Positions 36,097 to 43,445 of a stretch of 55,858 nt of DNA are shown in pieces. Source of the DNA: an uncultured Bacteroidales bacterium. GTDB lineage: Bacteria; Bacteroidota; Bacteroidia; Bacteroidales; Marinilabiliaceae. The position numbers and the translations under genes are program-made. Numbering within the stretch: position 1 is the first letter of the stretch; each line of letters starts with the position of its first letter. Where the stretch lies: NCBI GenBank assembly GCA_945607565.1, contig CALYZD010000005.1, positions 1-55,858 of the forward strand. Direction: 5' to 3'. Under the pieces are notes generated by a model. That model searched no databases, was not told where the DNA came from, and saw nothing but the letters and a program-made list of their open reading frames with translations.

Positions 36097-37110
36097 CTAT
36101 GCGCCCGCGCAAAAATCGGCGTAGCTCCGGCAGTTCTGCGCCGCCTCGGCCAGCGTGCGGAAGGCGATGCCGGTGGCTTCGGTCACCCTTTGCGACGAAT
36201 AGACCGTCCGGCTCGTGACCGACCGCACCGACTGGCGCGTCAGCGCGAAGCGCAGCCCGCTGACTGCCGCCAAGGCGTCGAGCACGGTGGCTGCGGCCAT
36301 GAGCGCGGGGCGGCCGATGCGGACGCCGGGCTCGCGGCGGCCGTAGGCGCGGGCAAATGCCGTCTGGACGTCGCGAACGGTGCAGTTGTGCCCGCCCACC
36401 ACAAAGCGACGGCCGTAGGCCTGGGCGTCCATCAGGCGGCACATGCAGGCGGCCACGTCGCGCACGTCGACCACCGTGGCCGAGCCGTCGACGTAGAAGG
36501 GGACGCCCGCCGTCCGCGCTATGGCGCCGCTGCCCTGCGACGAGTCGGCCGGCCCCACGATGACTCCAGGGTTGACGATGACGGCGTTGAGCCCGGCATG
36601 AATCTGCTGCCACACAATCATTTCGGAGGCGAACTTGCTCTGCGAATAGACCGAGCGTCCGGCTGAGGGCTGCCATGGCGTGTCCTCGTCGGCCGGGCGC
36701 CCGTCGGCCGACGAGCCGACGGCCGCTATGGAGCTGACGTGGCACAGCGCTCCGACGCCCGCCTCGGCCACCGCCTGCACCACGTTGCGGGTGCCGTCCA
36801 CATTGCACCGCCACATGGCGCGGCCGCCCCGGCTCAGCGACACCTGCGCCGCCGTGTGGTAGACCTCGTCGGCGCCGGCAAAGGCGGCAAGGAGCGAATC
36901 GTAGTCGAGCACGTCGGCGCAGGCCCACCCGAGGCTGTCAAACTGCCGGCCGTCGGCGTCGCCATAGAAGGCGAAAAGCCGTCGCACCGAATCGAGCCGG
37001 GCGGCGTTGCGCCCCACGGCCACTACGCTGTGTCCGCGCTGCAGAAGTTCCCATAGCAGGTGCGAGCCCAGAAGTCCGGTCGCCCCCGTCACTATAACTC
37101 TTTTTGTCAT
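36097..37110 (-). CDS. Extended SDR: NAD-dependent epimerase/dehydratase family
   Basis: The 337-residue product has the Rossmann motif VTGATGLLGSHLLWELL (TGxxGxxG), the catalytic YSQSK (Tyr-x-x-x-Lys) and HVSSIAAVGSS with the conserved Ser. NPGVIVGPAD is also typical of extended SDRs such as dihydroflavonol reductase-like or nucleoside-sugar epimerases. The substrate is unknown. It follows the SpoIIE-type phosphatase gene with a 30-nt gap, so co-transcription is likely but a functional link is not evident. Confidence 0.88.
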   Translation of the reverse strand: MTKRVIVTGATGLLGSHLLWELLQRGHSVVAVGRNAARLDSVRRLFAFYGDADGRQFDSLGWACADVLDYDSLLAAFAGADEVYHTAAQVSLSRGGRAMWRCNVDGTRNVVQAVAEAGVGALCHVSSIAAVGSSADGRPADEDTPWQPSAGRSVYSQSKFASEMIVWQQIHAGLNAVIVNPGVIVGPADSSQGSGAIARTAGVPFYVDGSATVVDVRDVAACMCRLMDAQAYGRRFVVGGHNCTVRDVQTAFARAYGRREPGVRIGRPALMAAATVLDALAAVSGLRFALTRQSVRSVTSRTVYSSQRVTEATGIAFRTLAEAAQNCRSYADFCAGA

Positions 37111-37140
37111 TGTTGATTCTCGCTTGTGCTGCGGCGCGGC

Positions 37141-38388
37141 TCAGCCGTAACTGAGCAGTCCGTTCCGCAGAAATTCTATTCCCAGCGCCGAAATGTCGTC
37201 GGCGATCAGACCCTCGCTGATGTATTCGTCGACGTCCTGATGCACAAGGCGCATCATGTCGTCGACGCCGGTGGTGCCGGAGACTATGCTGGTGATGCTG
37301 AACATCCTCTCGTCGACCGGCGTGTCCTGAATCTCGACCAGCCCGTCGGTGAAGGCCAGCAGGCGCGCGCCCTGATGCACCGTGACGCTCCCGACCTCGA
37401 TGGTGGGGATGGTGTCGAACATGCCGAGACCGAGGCAGCCCTTGTCGAGCATGCGGATGCTGCGGTCGGAGGGGTCGTAGAGGATGGGAGGCAGATGGCC
37501 GGCGTTGATGTAGTGCAGCCGGCCGGTCACCTTGTTGTATCGGCCCACGAAAAAGGTGATGAACTTCTCGTTCGACGAGCTGTTGTTGACCCTCGCGTTC
37601 AGCTTCTTGACCAGCGAGCGCAGGCTGATGTAGGGCGTGAAGACCGAGCGCACCACGGCCTGGAAGTTGGACATCAGCAGGGCGGCCGCCATGCCCTTGC
37701 CCGACACGTCGGCAATGCAGAAGCCCACCGAGTAGCGCGAGAGGTTGATGACGTCGTAGTAGTCGCCGCCCACGCCAAGATGCGGGTGATAGAGCGAGCG
37801 GATGAGCAGGCGCGAACTCTGCGGGAGCGACGCCGCCGTGGGCACCAGTCCGGCCTGGATGCGCGATGCCAGCTCGAGCTCGTGGCGGATGGCCTCCTGC
37901 TTGAGCAGCGTGTTCTGCATCCGCTTGTTCTCGATGAAGACGACAATCAGGTTGGCTATTATCTGGATGAATTTGAGATGCTTGATGGTGGGGCTGATGC
38001 CGATGTCGTCGTCGATGTCGCCGATGAGCACAAAGCCGATGGGCTTGTACTTGTGATAGAGCGGGATGACGGCGTCGAAGCCTTCGAACACGGGCTGGTC
38101 CGACATGGTGATGGTCTGGATGGTGCGATAGGGAAGCAGGTCGCGCTCCACGTCGATGCGGTCGGCGGCTTCGAGGCCCACGCCGCTTGTCAGCAGGCTC
38201 TCCCAGCCGTGCTCGGTGCGGATGAAGACGAGCACGCGCGGCACGTTGAGCTCCTCGCGCAGAATCAGCTCGAACTCGGATATGAGCGCGTCGACCGAAT
38301 GCTCCTCGTTGATTGTCTGTGCGACATCGAGAATCACATTCAGCCGCTCCTTGTAGAGCCGTATGTTCTGATTGTTGGTCCGCGTCAT
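37141..38388 (-). CDS. GAF-domain SpoIIE-family protein phosphatase (RsbU-like)
   Basis: I choose the start MTRTNNQNIRLYKERL at 38388 (415 residues), because the alternative at 38409 falls where transcription would start from the -7 element at 38414-38421. Residues about 10-165 are a GAF-like sensor; a short helix linker (ELELASRIQAGLVP) leads to the PP2C-type phosphatase (about 185-415). Its metal-binding features are GVGGDYYDVI, CIADVSGKGMAAALLMS and LLAFTDGLVEIQD. Unlike the TPR-SpoIIE protein at 20465, it has no membrane segment and is cytoplasmic. The target is probably an STAS-type anti-anti-sigma factor elsewhere. Confidence 0.88.
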   Translation of the reverse strand: MTRTNNQNIRLYKERLNVILDVAQTINEEHSVDALISEFELILREELNVPRVLVFIRTEHGWESLLTSGVGLEAADRIDVERDLLPYRTIQTITMSDQPVFEGFDAVIPLYHKYKPIGFVLIGDIDDDIGISPTIKHLKFIQIIANLIVVFIENKRMQNTLLKQEAIRHELELASRIQAGLVPTAASLPQSSRLLIRSLYHPHLGVGGDYYDVINLSRYSVGFCIADVSGKGMAAALLMSNFQAVVRSVFTPYISLRSLVKKLNARVNNSSSNEKFITFFVGRYNKVTGRLHYINAGHLPPILYDPSDRSIRMLDKGCLGLGMFDTIPTIEVGSVTVHQGARLLAFTDGLVEIQDTPVDERMFSITSIVSGTTGVDDMMRLVHQDVDEYISEGLIADDISALGIEFLRNGLLSYG

Positions 38389-38413
38389 AGTCAATAAAAG
38401 TGCTGACAATTTT

Positions 38414-38421
38414 CAAATGTA
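38414..38421 (-). promoter_or_regulatory. Candidate -7 element for the GAF-SpoIIE gene
   Basis: On the minus strand this is TACATTTG, 26 nt before the chosen start; no convincing -33 is present. Confidence 0.35.
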
Positions 38422-38466
38422 ATAAAATATAAATGCCATCGCACCGTATGGGCATAATTAATGATT

Positions 38467-38991
38467 TTATAATTGCAGCAATCCTTCGGGCAGGCAGAAC
38501 ACCACGCGGCGCTCTTGGGCGTCGACGGTGTCGACGAGGTCGTCGTTCATCGGCACCAGCACCTCGCCGCCGTCGGGCCGCTCGATGACGAAGAGCGGAT
38601 TGCCGGCGACGCTGTCGTCGATGGCGGCTATGGTGCCGATGAGGCCGTGGCTGCGCTCCGACGCCTCGAAGCCCACCAGCATCTCGACCGTCACGTCGCC
38701 GTCCGCGTCGCCGAGCCACGAGCGGTCGACGTAGACGGCCGCTTCGGCTATCCGGCGGGCGTCGGCCTGCGAGTCGACTCCCTCGAACTTGACGAGGGCC
38801 TCCTCGGCGTTCCTGATGCGGAGCTCTTCGACGTAGAACGGCACCAGGCCGCCGCCAAGCTCGAGGAACAGAAATTCGTATGAAACGTCGTCGGTGCCGA
38901 AGCCGCCCGCCGTGCGGACCACCACCTCGCCGCCCACGCCGTGGGGTCGTGCGCAGACCGCCACTTTGACACAGTCGTCTTTGTTTATCAT
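38467..38991 (-). CDS. rimM: 16S rRNA processing protein RimM
   Basis: The 174-residue product starts MINKDDCVKVAVCARPHGVGGEV. The N-terminal RimM barrel holds VCARPHGVGGEVVV, and the C-terminal PRC-barrel contains GFEASERSHGLIGTIAAIDD, NPLFVIERPDGGEVLVPM and DAQERRVVFCLPEGLLQL, the last typical of RimM. It assists maturation of the 30S head with S19. Its usual partners rpsP and trmD are not adjacent here. Confidence 0.93.
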   Translation of the reverse strand: MINKDDCVKVAVCARPHGVGGEVVVRTAGGFGTDDVSYEFLFLELGGGLVPFYVEELRIRNAEEALVKFEGVDSQADARRIAEAAVYVDRSWLGDADGDVTVEMLVGFEASERSHGLIGTIAAIDDSVAGNPLFVIERPDGGEVLVPMNDDLVDTVDAQERRVVFCLPEGLLQL

Positions 38992-39013
38992 TTTGCCGTC
39001 AGTTTTTTGCGGG

Positions 39014-39021
39014 CAAAGATA
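39014..39021 (-). promoter_or_regulatory. Candidate -7 element for rimM
   Basis: On the minus strand TATCTTTG lies 23 nt before the rimM start; there is no clear -33. Confidence 0.35.
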
Positions 39022-39160
39022 GTGCAATCCGCCCATCGGAGCCCTTGCGCGGCGCCTCAAAAGCCCCGCGCCCGAAAAAATCTCGCGCCGCTGCCGTGGG
39101 CACAACGACCTGAGAGAAACACCGTTAGATGGTGCTGTTTGTCGAAAAGGAATAATTTTT

Positions 39161-39251
39161 TATCGTTTTTCGATAAAAATATTTTGAATATCGAAAAATT
39201 CGGTTTTCCTTTGCATATCGAAAAACGATAAATAAATAACGAAAAACGATT
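39161..39251. promoter_or_regulatory. Cluster of four TATCG-N5-CGATA-type operator sites
   Basis: Four 15-bp sites lie in 91 bp: TATCGTTTTTCGATA (39161-39175, perfect), TATCGAAAAATTCGG (39189-39203, right half degenerate), TATCGAAAAACGATA (39216-39230, perfect) and TAACGAAAAACGATT (39237-39251). Each is a hyphenated palindrome with an A/T5 centre. They surround the promoter-like element of the protease operon, whose third gene encodes a small helix-turn-helix regulator. Binding and repression by that regulator are inferred. Confidence 0.65.
39183..39213 (+). promoter_or_regulatory. Candidate promoter of the CPBP-DUF2975-HTH operon
   Basis: TTTG (39183-39186), a 19-nt spacer and TTCCTTTG (39206-39213) approach the Bacteroidetes consensus, with T instead of A at the second -7 position. 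One operator-like site lies in the spacer and another right after the -7 box, an arrangement suited to repression. Confidence 0.45.
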
Positions 39252-39257
39252 AAAGCT

Positions 39258-40004
39258 ATGTGGAAGAAAATACTGCTGACATTGGCCGTCTACTTCGGAA
39301 TCAACATAGTATTGAGCTGCAGCGTCGGCGCAACCGTGCTGCTCTACCCGAAAAGCATGGCCATCACGGTGGGGACCATAACGATAGCCTCGTCGGTCGG
39401 AGCGATACTGTTTGCAAGATACAACCGATATGCGACCATCGACAGGACGATGTTCACGACATCGAAAATCAGGATTCTGGTCCCGGCGCTGGTGGCGATG
39501 GCCGGCATGCAGGTACTGATGAGCTACCTGACCGAGGTGCTCGACTGGTACGACCTCAGCCTGGCCGTCATAGCAAGCATCGTCAAGACGCCGTTCGGCT
39601 TTGTGACGGTGGTGCTGGTGGGCCCGGTGCTCGAAGAGGTGATTTTCAGAGGCGTCATCCAGTCGAACGCGCGGGCAAGAAACAGCGGCACGGTGGCAAT
39701 CGTGATTTCGAGCGCGATATTCGCCGTCTGCCACATCAATCCGGCGCAGCTGATCCCGACCTTCGCCTTCGGGCTGCTGCTGGGATGGGCCTACGAGATA
39801 ACCGGCAGCCTGACCGTCAGCTCGCTGATGCACATTCTGAACAACGCCATCTGCGCAGCCTACATCTACATCTACGGCTACGAGCACAGTTTCGACAGCG
39901 TCTTCAGCAACGTGCCGGCAGCCCTGGCAGTGTCGGCCGCAGCGGTGGCAGCGTCGGTGTGGGCGATAGTCAGACTGACACGGAGCCGAACAGAAGTCGA
40001 ATGA
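39258..40004 (+). CDS. CPBP-family intramembrane metalloprotease (CAAX protease/Abi-like)
   Basis: This is a 248-residue membrane protein with about 7-8 hydrophobic segments. The conserved CPBP motifs are complete: LEEVIFRG (Glu126-Glu127, Arg131), FAVCHINP (His159) and SLMHILNN (His192, Asn195-Asn196). The family covers Rce1-like prenyl-protein proteases and bacterial members linked to bacteriocin self-immunity or membrane-protein processing. It heads an operon with a DUF2975 protein and a small HTH regulator, behind repeated operator-like sites. The substrate is unknown. It is unlikely to process CAAX proteins here, since no such system is visible. Confidence 0.88.
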   Translation: MWKKILLTLAVYFGINIVLSCSVGATVLLYPKSMAITVGTITIASSVGAILFARYNRYATIDRTMFTTSKIRILVPALVAMAGMQVLMSYLTEVLDWYDLSLAVIASIVKTPFGFVTVVLVGPVLEEVIFRGVIQSNARARNSGTVAIVISSAIFAVCHINPAQLIPTFAFGLLLGWAYEITGSLTVSSLMHILNNAICAAYIYIYGYEHSFDSVFSNVPAALAVSAAAVAASVWAIVRLTRSRTEVE

Positions 40005-40032
40005 AACAAACACACACTAACAACTGACCGTC

Positions 40033-40647
40033 ATGAAGAAGCTAAAGATTGTAGGCATTCTGGCCATAGCGTGCATCTGCATCGACCTCTACACATCGTA
40101 TCAGACACATCTGAAAGACTTTGTCCGCGGATTTGTGGACGGAGCGCAGCAGGCCAAGGCGGCCACGACCAAGGGCAAGACCGAAGACGGCTTCGACTAC
40201 GAGCTGGAGATTCGCGCCGACATCATGGTCGAGGGCCTGACCGAGGCCAACGCCAACGTCAGCATGATCAACGAGAAAATACCATTCAGGCTGCCGGTTG
40301 CATTGGGACTTTCGTTCTTCTCGTTCATGACGTTCGTCTATATCATCGGCTTCTGCGGCATCATCAAGCTGACGATAGACGTGCTGCATGGCAAGGTCTT
40401 CACCCGGACCAACGTGGTGATAATCCGACTGTTCGCCTACTCGAGCATCGGTCTCAGCATGGCCCAGCTGTGCCTTGAGGCCGCCGTGAACGACTACGTG
40501 ATGAGCCAGCTGACGATAGACGGATTCAGGATAATCAGCGTCCAGTTCAGCAACATTCAGTACTCGATGCTTGCCGTCATGGCCATCCTGGCAGAATCGT
40601 TTGCGATTGGGGTGAATATGAAGGAAGAACAGGATCTGACGATATAA
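40033..40647 (+). CDS. DUF2975-like four-helix membrane protein
   Basis: The 204-residue product has four predicted membrane segments: about 5-24, 95-121 (with LGLSFFSFMTFVYIIGFCG), 133-156 (with FAYSSIGLSMAQLCL) and 172-196 (with YSMLAVMAILAESFAIGV). A soluble loop (about 28-90) follows the first. Size, segment pattern and a neighbouring small HTH gene fit the DUF2975 family, which often travels with YozG-like regulators in bacteria. Its biochemical role is unknown. It begins 28 nt after the protease gene and ends 10 nt before the HTH gene. Confidence 0.72.
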   Translation: MKKLKIVGILAIACICIDLYTSYQTHLKDFVRGFVDGAQQAKAATTKGKTEDGFDYELEIRADIMVEGLTEANANVSMINEKIPFRLPVALGLSFFSFMTFVYIIGFCGIIKLTIDVLHGKVFTRTNVVIIRLFAYSSIGLSMAQLCLEAAVNDYVMSQLTIDGFRIISVQFSNIQYSMLAVMAILAESFAIGVNMKEEQDLTI

Positions 40648-40657
40648 AACAGGCAAT

Positions 40658-40870
40658 ATGATAATAGTGAACTTGGACGTAGTGATGGCGAAGCGCAAGA
40701 TGTCGCTGAGCGAGCTGGCCGAACGTATTGACCTGACACCGGCGAACCTTTCGATTCTGAAGACGGGCAAAGCCAAGGCTATCCGATTCAGCACTCTCGA
40801 AGCCATCTGCAAAGAACTCGACTGCCAGCCGGGCGACATTCTGGAATACAAAGAAGACACGGAAAAATAA
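40658..40870 (+). CDS. Small Cro/CI-type (YozG-like) HTH regulator
   Basis: The 70-residue product is just one helix-turn-helix domain: KMSLSELAERIDLTPANLSI as the HTH, then RFSTLEAICKELDCQPGDIL, the usual Xre ending. There is no sensor domain. It is the last gene of the operon whose promoter region carries four TATCG-N5-CGATA sites, each about the right length for one HTH dimer. The natural reading is an autoregulatory repressor of the protease-DUF2975 operon, possibly relieved through the membrane proteins. That is inference. Confidence 0.88.
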   Translation: MIIVNLDVVMAKRKMSLSELAERIDLTPANLSILKTGKAKAIRFSTLEAICKELDCQPGDILEYKEDTEK

Positions 40871-40906
40871 CATAAGACTTTAATAGACAACAAACAACAA
40901 CAGACG

Positions 40907-40949
40907 AAGCAGAGGCTCGCGAGCCTGTGCAGGGCCGCGCCTTTGCTTT
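40907..40949 (+). terminator. Hairpin after the HTH gene
   Basis: AAGCAGAGGC (40907-40916) pairs with GCCTTTGCTT (40939-40948) with one G-U pair; the loop contains the palindrome AGGCTCGCGAGCCT (40913-40926) that can fold instead. Only three T follow. Confidence 0.45.
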
Positions 40950-40967
40950 CAAAAAAACAACAAGACC

Positions 40968-41432
40968 ATGAAAAACAACAGATTCAGAACAGTTTTGGCC
41001 GCTCTGGCCATGATCACGCTTTCGAGCAGCACATTTGCCGAAAACTACATCTACGACATCAAAGAAGACCAGAACGGCAACGTGGTGGCACAGACCGTTT
41101 TTGAGGAGAACAACAGCATGCTGACCCCCAAGCTCAGGCACGCAATCAGCTACACGGCCGACGGCCGCATCAGCCGAAAGGACACGCAGAAGTGGAACGG
41201 CAAGAAATGGGTGCCCGAGTCGACCGTCGACTACACCTACGACGGCGACGCCACCACCATCGTGCTCACCCGCTGGGAAGGCAAGCGCAAGACCGTCAGG
41301 ACCTACTGCTTCGTGCACGGCACCGTGGAGGGCGACCAGTTCCTGACGCGCATCGACAGGCCCGACCTCGACAACATGACAGACATGATGGCCCGCACCG
41401 ACTCGATCGGCGGCATGAGAATCAGCCTTTAA
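40968..41432 (+). CDS. DUF3836-type secreted protein
   Basis: The 154-residue product has a signal peptide (MKNNRFRTVLAALAMITLSSSTFAE, about 1-25, with cleavage near TFAEN). The mature part resembles the DUF3836 family of Bacteroidales: YIYDIKEDQNGNVVAQTVFE, ISYTADGRISRKDTQKWNGK and YTYDGDATTIVLTRWEGK form a series of short beta-hairpin repeats in which each strand pair contains G-x-W or DG turns. No enzyme motif is visible, so it is likely a small exported beta protein of unknown function. A related gene follows at 41706. Confidence 0.75.
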   Translation: MKNNRFRTVLAALAMITLSSSTFAENYIYDIKEDQNGNVVAQTVFEENNSMLTPKLRHAISYTADGRISRKDTQKWNGKKWVPESTVDYTYDGDATTIVLTRWEGKRKTVRTYCFVHGTVEGDQFLTRIDRPDLDNMTDMMARTDSIGGMRISL

Positions 41433-41485
41433 TATCCGACAGACAACAACAGACAAGCAATAAACAATAGAGGTTCAGATGAGTG

Positions 41486-41520
41486 AGGCACCGGGTGCAG
41501 TGATGCGCTCGGTGCCTTTT
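41486..41520 (+). terminator. Terminator after the first DUF3836 gene
   Basis: AGGCACCG (41486-41493) pairs with CGGTGCCT (41510-41517), followed by TTT. Confidence 0.65.
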
Positions 41521-41569
41521 GCATTCACGCGCGCCCCACCCCTGGGCGGCGCCAAAAAGTTGACACCCC

Positions 41570-41586
41570 TGTCCAATTATTGGACA
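41570..41586. promoter_or_regulatory. 17-bp palindrome upstream of the second DUF3836-type gene
   Basis: TGTCCAAT-T-ATTGGACA is a perfect inverted repeat with a single central base, 120 bp before the gene start and 9 bp after a TTGACA. It has operator character; no regulator can be assigned. Confidence 0.4.
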
Positions 41587-41705
41587 TGGCTGACAAGCGG
41601 ACAAAATCGTTCGCTGTTGATAATCAGATACTTGAAATTGTGGCACAGCAGATGATAAAGCATTGGCAAACGATGATGAAAACAAAAATCAAAAACATAG
41701 AAACC

Positions 41706-42188
41706 ATGAAAACCATCAGTTTCATCAAAACAGCAATCGCCGCATCGGCACTGACAATCTTCACCACATCGGCCAAGGCCGAAGACAACAACTTCTTCTA
41801 CGACACCGTCTACTCCGAAAACGGCCAGCTCGAAAGCATCACGGCCTACCGCTTCGACGAACGCGCCAACGGCCTCAAGCCCGTCAGCCGCCGCACCTAC
41901 GCCTCCACCTCCGACGCCACCACCGTCAGCGTGGAGCTCTGCACCGACGGCAAATGGGTGGAATGCAGGCAGTATGAATACAACAGCCTCAACGCGTTCA
42001 CGCTCCGCATCACCTGCCGGACGCTCGACGGACACGGCCGCGTGGACCGCGTAGAGCAGACGACCTGCGTGGTGGACGCCGACCGCAACCTGCTCGCCGA
42101 GCAGACCTGCCGCTTCGACGCCCGGCAACGCGCCTGGGTCGAGACCTCATCGTTCAACAACGCCCAGATTGTGACGACACACAATTAG
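41706..42188 (+). CDS. Second DUF3836-type secreted protein
   Basis: The 160-residue product is taken from MKTISFIKTAIAASALTIFT, giving a standard signal peptide cut near TSAKAED. An open frame reaches back to 41580 but adds no signal character. The mature protein has the same layout as its neighbour: NNFFYDTVYSENGQLESITA, RRTYASTSDATTVSVELCTD, ending in a predicted strand WVETSSFNNAQIVTTHN. It differs from the first copy over most positions, so this is an old duplication or independent gain. It is followed by a long hairpin and then the AT-rich island. Confidence 0.65.
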   Translation: MKTISFIKTAIAASALTIFTTSAKAEDNNFFYDTVYSENGQLESITAYRFDERANGLKPVSRRTYASTSDATTVSVELCTDGKWVECRQYEYNSLNAFTLRITCRTLDGHGRVDRVEQTTCVVDADRNLLAEQTCRFDARQRAWVETSSFNNAQIVTTHN

Positions 42189-42225
42189 ATTTCCTGATAT
42201 TTGATTCGACAACAGACAGAGGAGC

Positions 42226-42261
42226 AAAGCCCGGTGTTTCGGCCACGAAACATCGGGCTTT
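42226..42261 (+). terminator. Hairpin after the second DUF3836-type gene
   Basis: AAAGCCCGGTGTTTC (42226-42240) pairs with GAAACATCGGGCTTT (42247-42261) over 15 positions with one G-U pair. No long T tract follows. Confidence 0.55.
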
Positions 42262-42521
42262 GTGCGTTCGGTGACGGATTTTTTGATTAGTTTTGGGTCA
42301 ACTTCGGGCCACCGGAAGCCCCGCAACGGGATGCCGACAGCGGCCTGGAGGGAAACATAGTTATACAAAGGCGTTTACACGCGCTTTGTTTTGATGTCAT
42401 TCAGAATTCTCGCAAAATTCAACGACTTCTCATCAGAGCAAAGCAACTGTAGATGCCTCATGGGTATGTATTATCGTGCCGGCAGACGCCATGACCGTTT
42501 GGCTCTGCGGCAGATAGACAT
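42262..42521. other. Intergenic stretch at the left edge of the AT-rich island
   Basis: No convincing gene was found. A promoter-like TAGTTTTG lies at 42288-42295 with no gene close behind it. Base composition shifts here from GC-rich to AT-rich toward the right, consistent with an insertion boundary. I found no clear terminal inverted repeats or target-site duplication. Confidence 0.5.
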
Positions 42522-42659
42522 ATGGCGTGGGGCTTCTGCGTTGCTCGTTCTATGGTGAGAAGGGCGATGCGAGAAGCCTTGAATGACGTGGAACGGGCGG
42601 CGGTAAAGTTCTCCAACATTGTATTATATCTACAGCAATATTTCTGCAATTTTTACTGA
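42522..42659 (+). CDS. Possible 45-residue ORF or gene remnant
   Basis: ATG at 42522 to TGA at 42659 reads MAWGFCVARSMVRRAMREAL and continues to a C-terminal VLYLQQYFCNFY. The amphipathic helix and aromatic end look protein-like rather than random, and a further open stretch with MGMYYRAGRRHDRLALRQID lies just upstream in another frame. It may be the broken end of an older gene. There is no family match that I can name, and a 63-codon ORF on the opposite strand overlaps it. Low confidence that it is expressed. Confidence 0.2.
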   Translation: MAWGFCVARSMVRRAMREALNDVERAAVKFSNIVLYLQQYFCNFY

Positions 42660-42668
42660 ATACTAAGT

Positions 42669-43010
42669 ATGGACAAGGCAAGAGTAGATACATTTCTTCT
42701 CACTAACAGAGAATGTTTTTCTGATGATGATATTCCAATGATTCGACAGAGAATGGAGTCCGCGGAAGATAGTAAATGGCAGGCTATTTCAACACTAAAT
42801 TTCAAGGATCCCCAAATAGCCTTAATGTTGTCAATTTTTGGAGGTCCTATTGGTGTTGATCGATTATATATAGGAGACTATCTGCTCGGTGTCTTCAAAA
42901 CAATAACGTGCGGAGGAGTATTGATTTGGGCTTTTGTGGATCAGTTTCTAATCCGCAAGGCTACAAAGGACAACAATAAAGAAATGCTAATGAATCTCTT
43001 AAACTTATAA
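42669..43010 (+). CDS. TM2-domain protein, copy 1
   Basis: This is a 113-residue membrane protein. The N-terminal region (about 1-45) is charged and helical and ends SKWQAISTLNFKDPQIAL. The TM2 domain follows: LSIFGGPIGVDRLYIGDYLLG with the DRxYxG signature between two membrane helices, then FKTITCGGVLIWAFVDQFLI. The C-terminal tail is KATKDNNKEMLMNLLNL. TM2 proteins are widespread in bacteria and mostly uncharacterised. It is AT-rich in codon use, unlike the flanking genes. Two close relatives follow in tandem. Confidence 0.88.
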   Translation: MDKARVDTFLLTNRECFSDDDIPMIRQRMESAEDSKWQAISTLNFKDPQIALMLSIFGGPIGVDRLYIGDYLLGVFKTITCGGVLIWAFVDQFLIRKATKDNNKEMLMNLLNL

Positions 43011-43014
43011 GTTC

Positions 43015-43439
43015 ATGGAAGCAAATAAGGTAGATTTATTTATGTTGTCAAAAGAGCAGCATGTTCCCGAATGCCCAGTTACCCTTACTGCGTGAAATGC
43101 TCATTAAAGCCAGTGATGAAGATTGGATAAAAATAAATGCTGCATCTTTATAAGAACCCAACAACAGCACTAATAATGTCATTTGCTGCTGGTACTTATG
43201 GAGCCGATAGATTTTATCTCGGGCAACCATTACTTGGAATAGGGAAACTATTTCTGACCTTATTTCTTGTAGCATGGCTTGTAGAAGTGGAAATTACAGA
43301 TACAGAAAACTGGATAGTCATAGTGCTTGGTTTATGCATCATTTTCGTACTGTTATTTTGGTATTTCATTGACATATTCCTTGTTTCTAAAACAGCTAAA
43401 GAACAGAACCTCAATATAATATTAACAATTTTAAATTAA
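43015..43439 (+). pseudogene. TM2-domain protein, copy 2, with two +1 frameshifts
   Basis: From ATG 43015 the frame gives MEANKVDLFMLSKEQHVPE, homologous to the starts of copies 1 and 3. The homology then shifts one base at about 43072 (an extra T) to AQLPLLREMLIKASDEDWIK, and again by one base at about 43150 to YKNPTTALIMSF, after which the TM2 domain (AAGTYGADRFYLGQPLLGIG) and the tail TAKEQNLNIILTILN are intact. Two single-base insertions, in two places, break a gene that is otherwise fully preserved. This may be a recent pseudogene, phase-variable slippage, or assembly error. The 100-codon ORF from 43137 alone lacks the N-terminal part. Confidence 0.8.
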
Positions 43440-43445
43440 AAAAGT

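Noticed and set aside
42458-42649. 63-codon minus-strand ORF in the island boundary
   Set aside because: No recognisable motif, no promoter, and it overlaps another weak reading on the plus strand.
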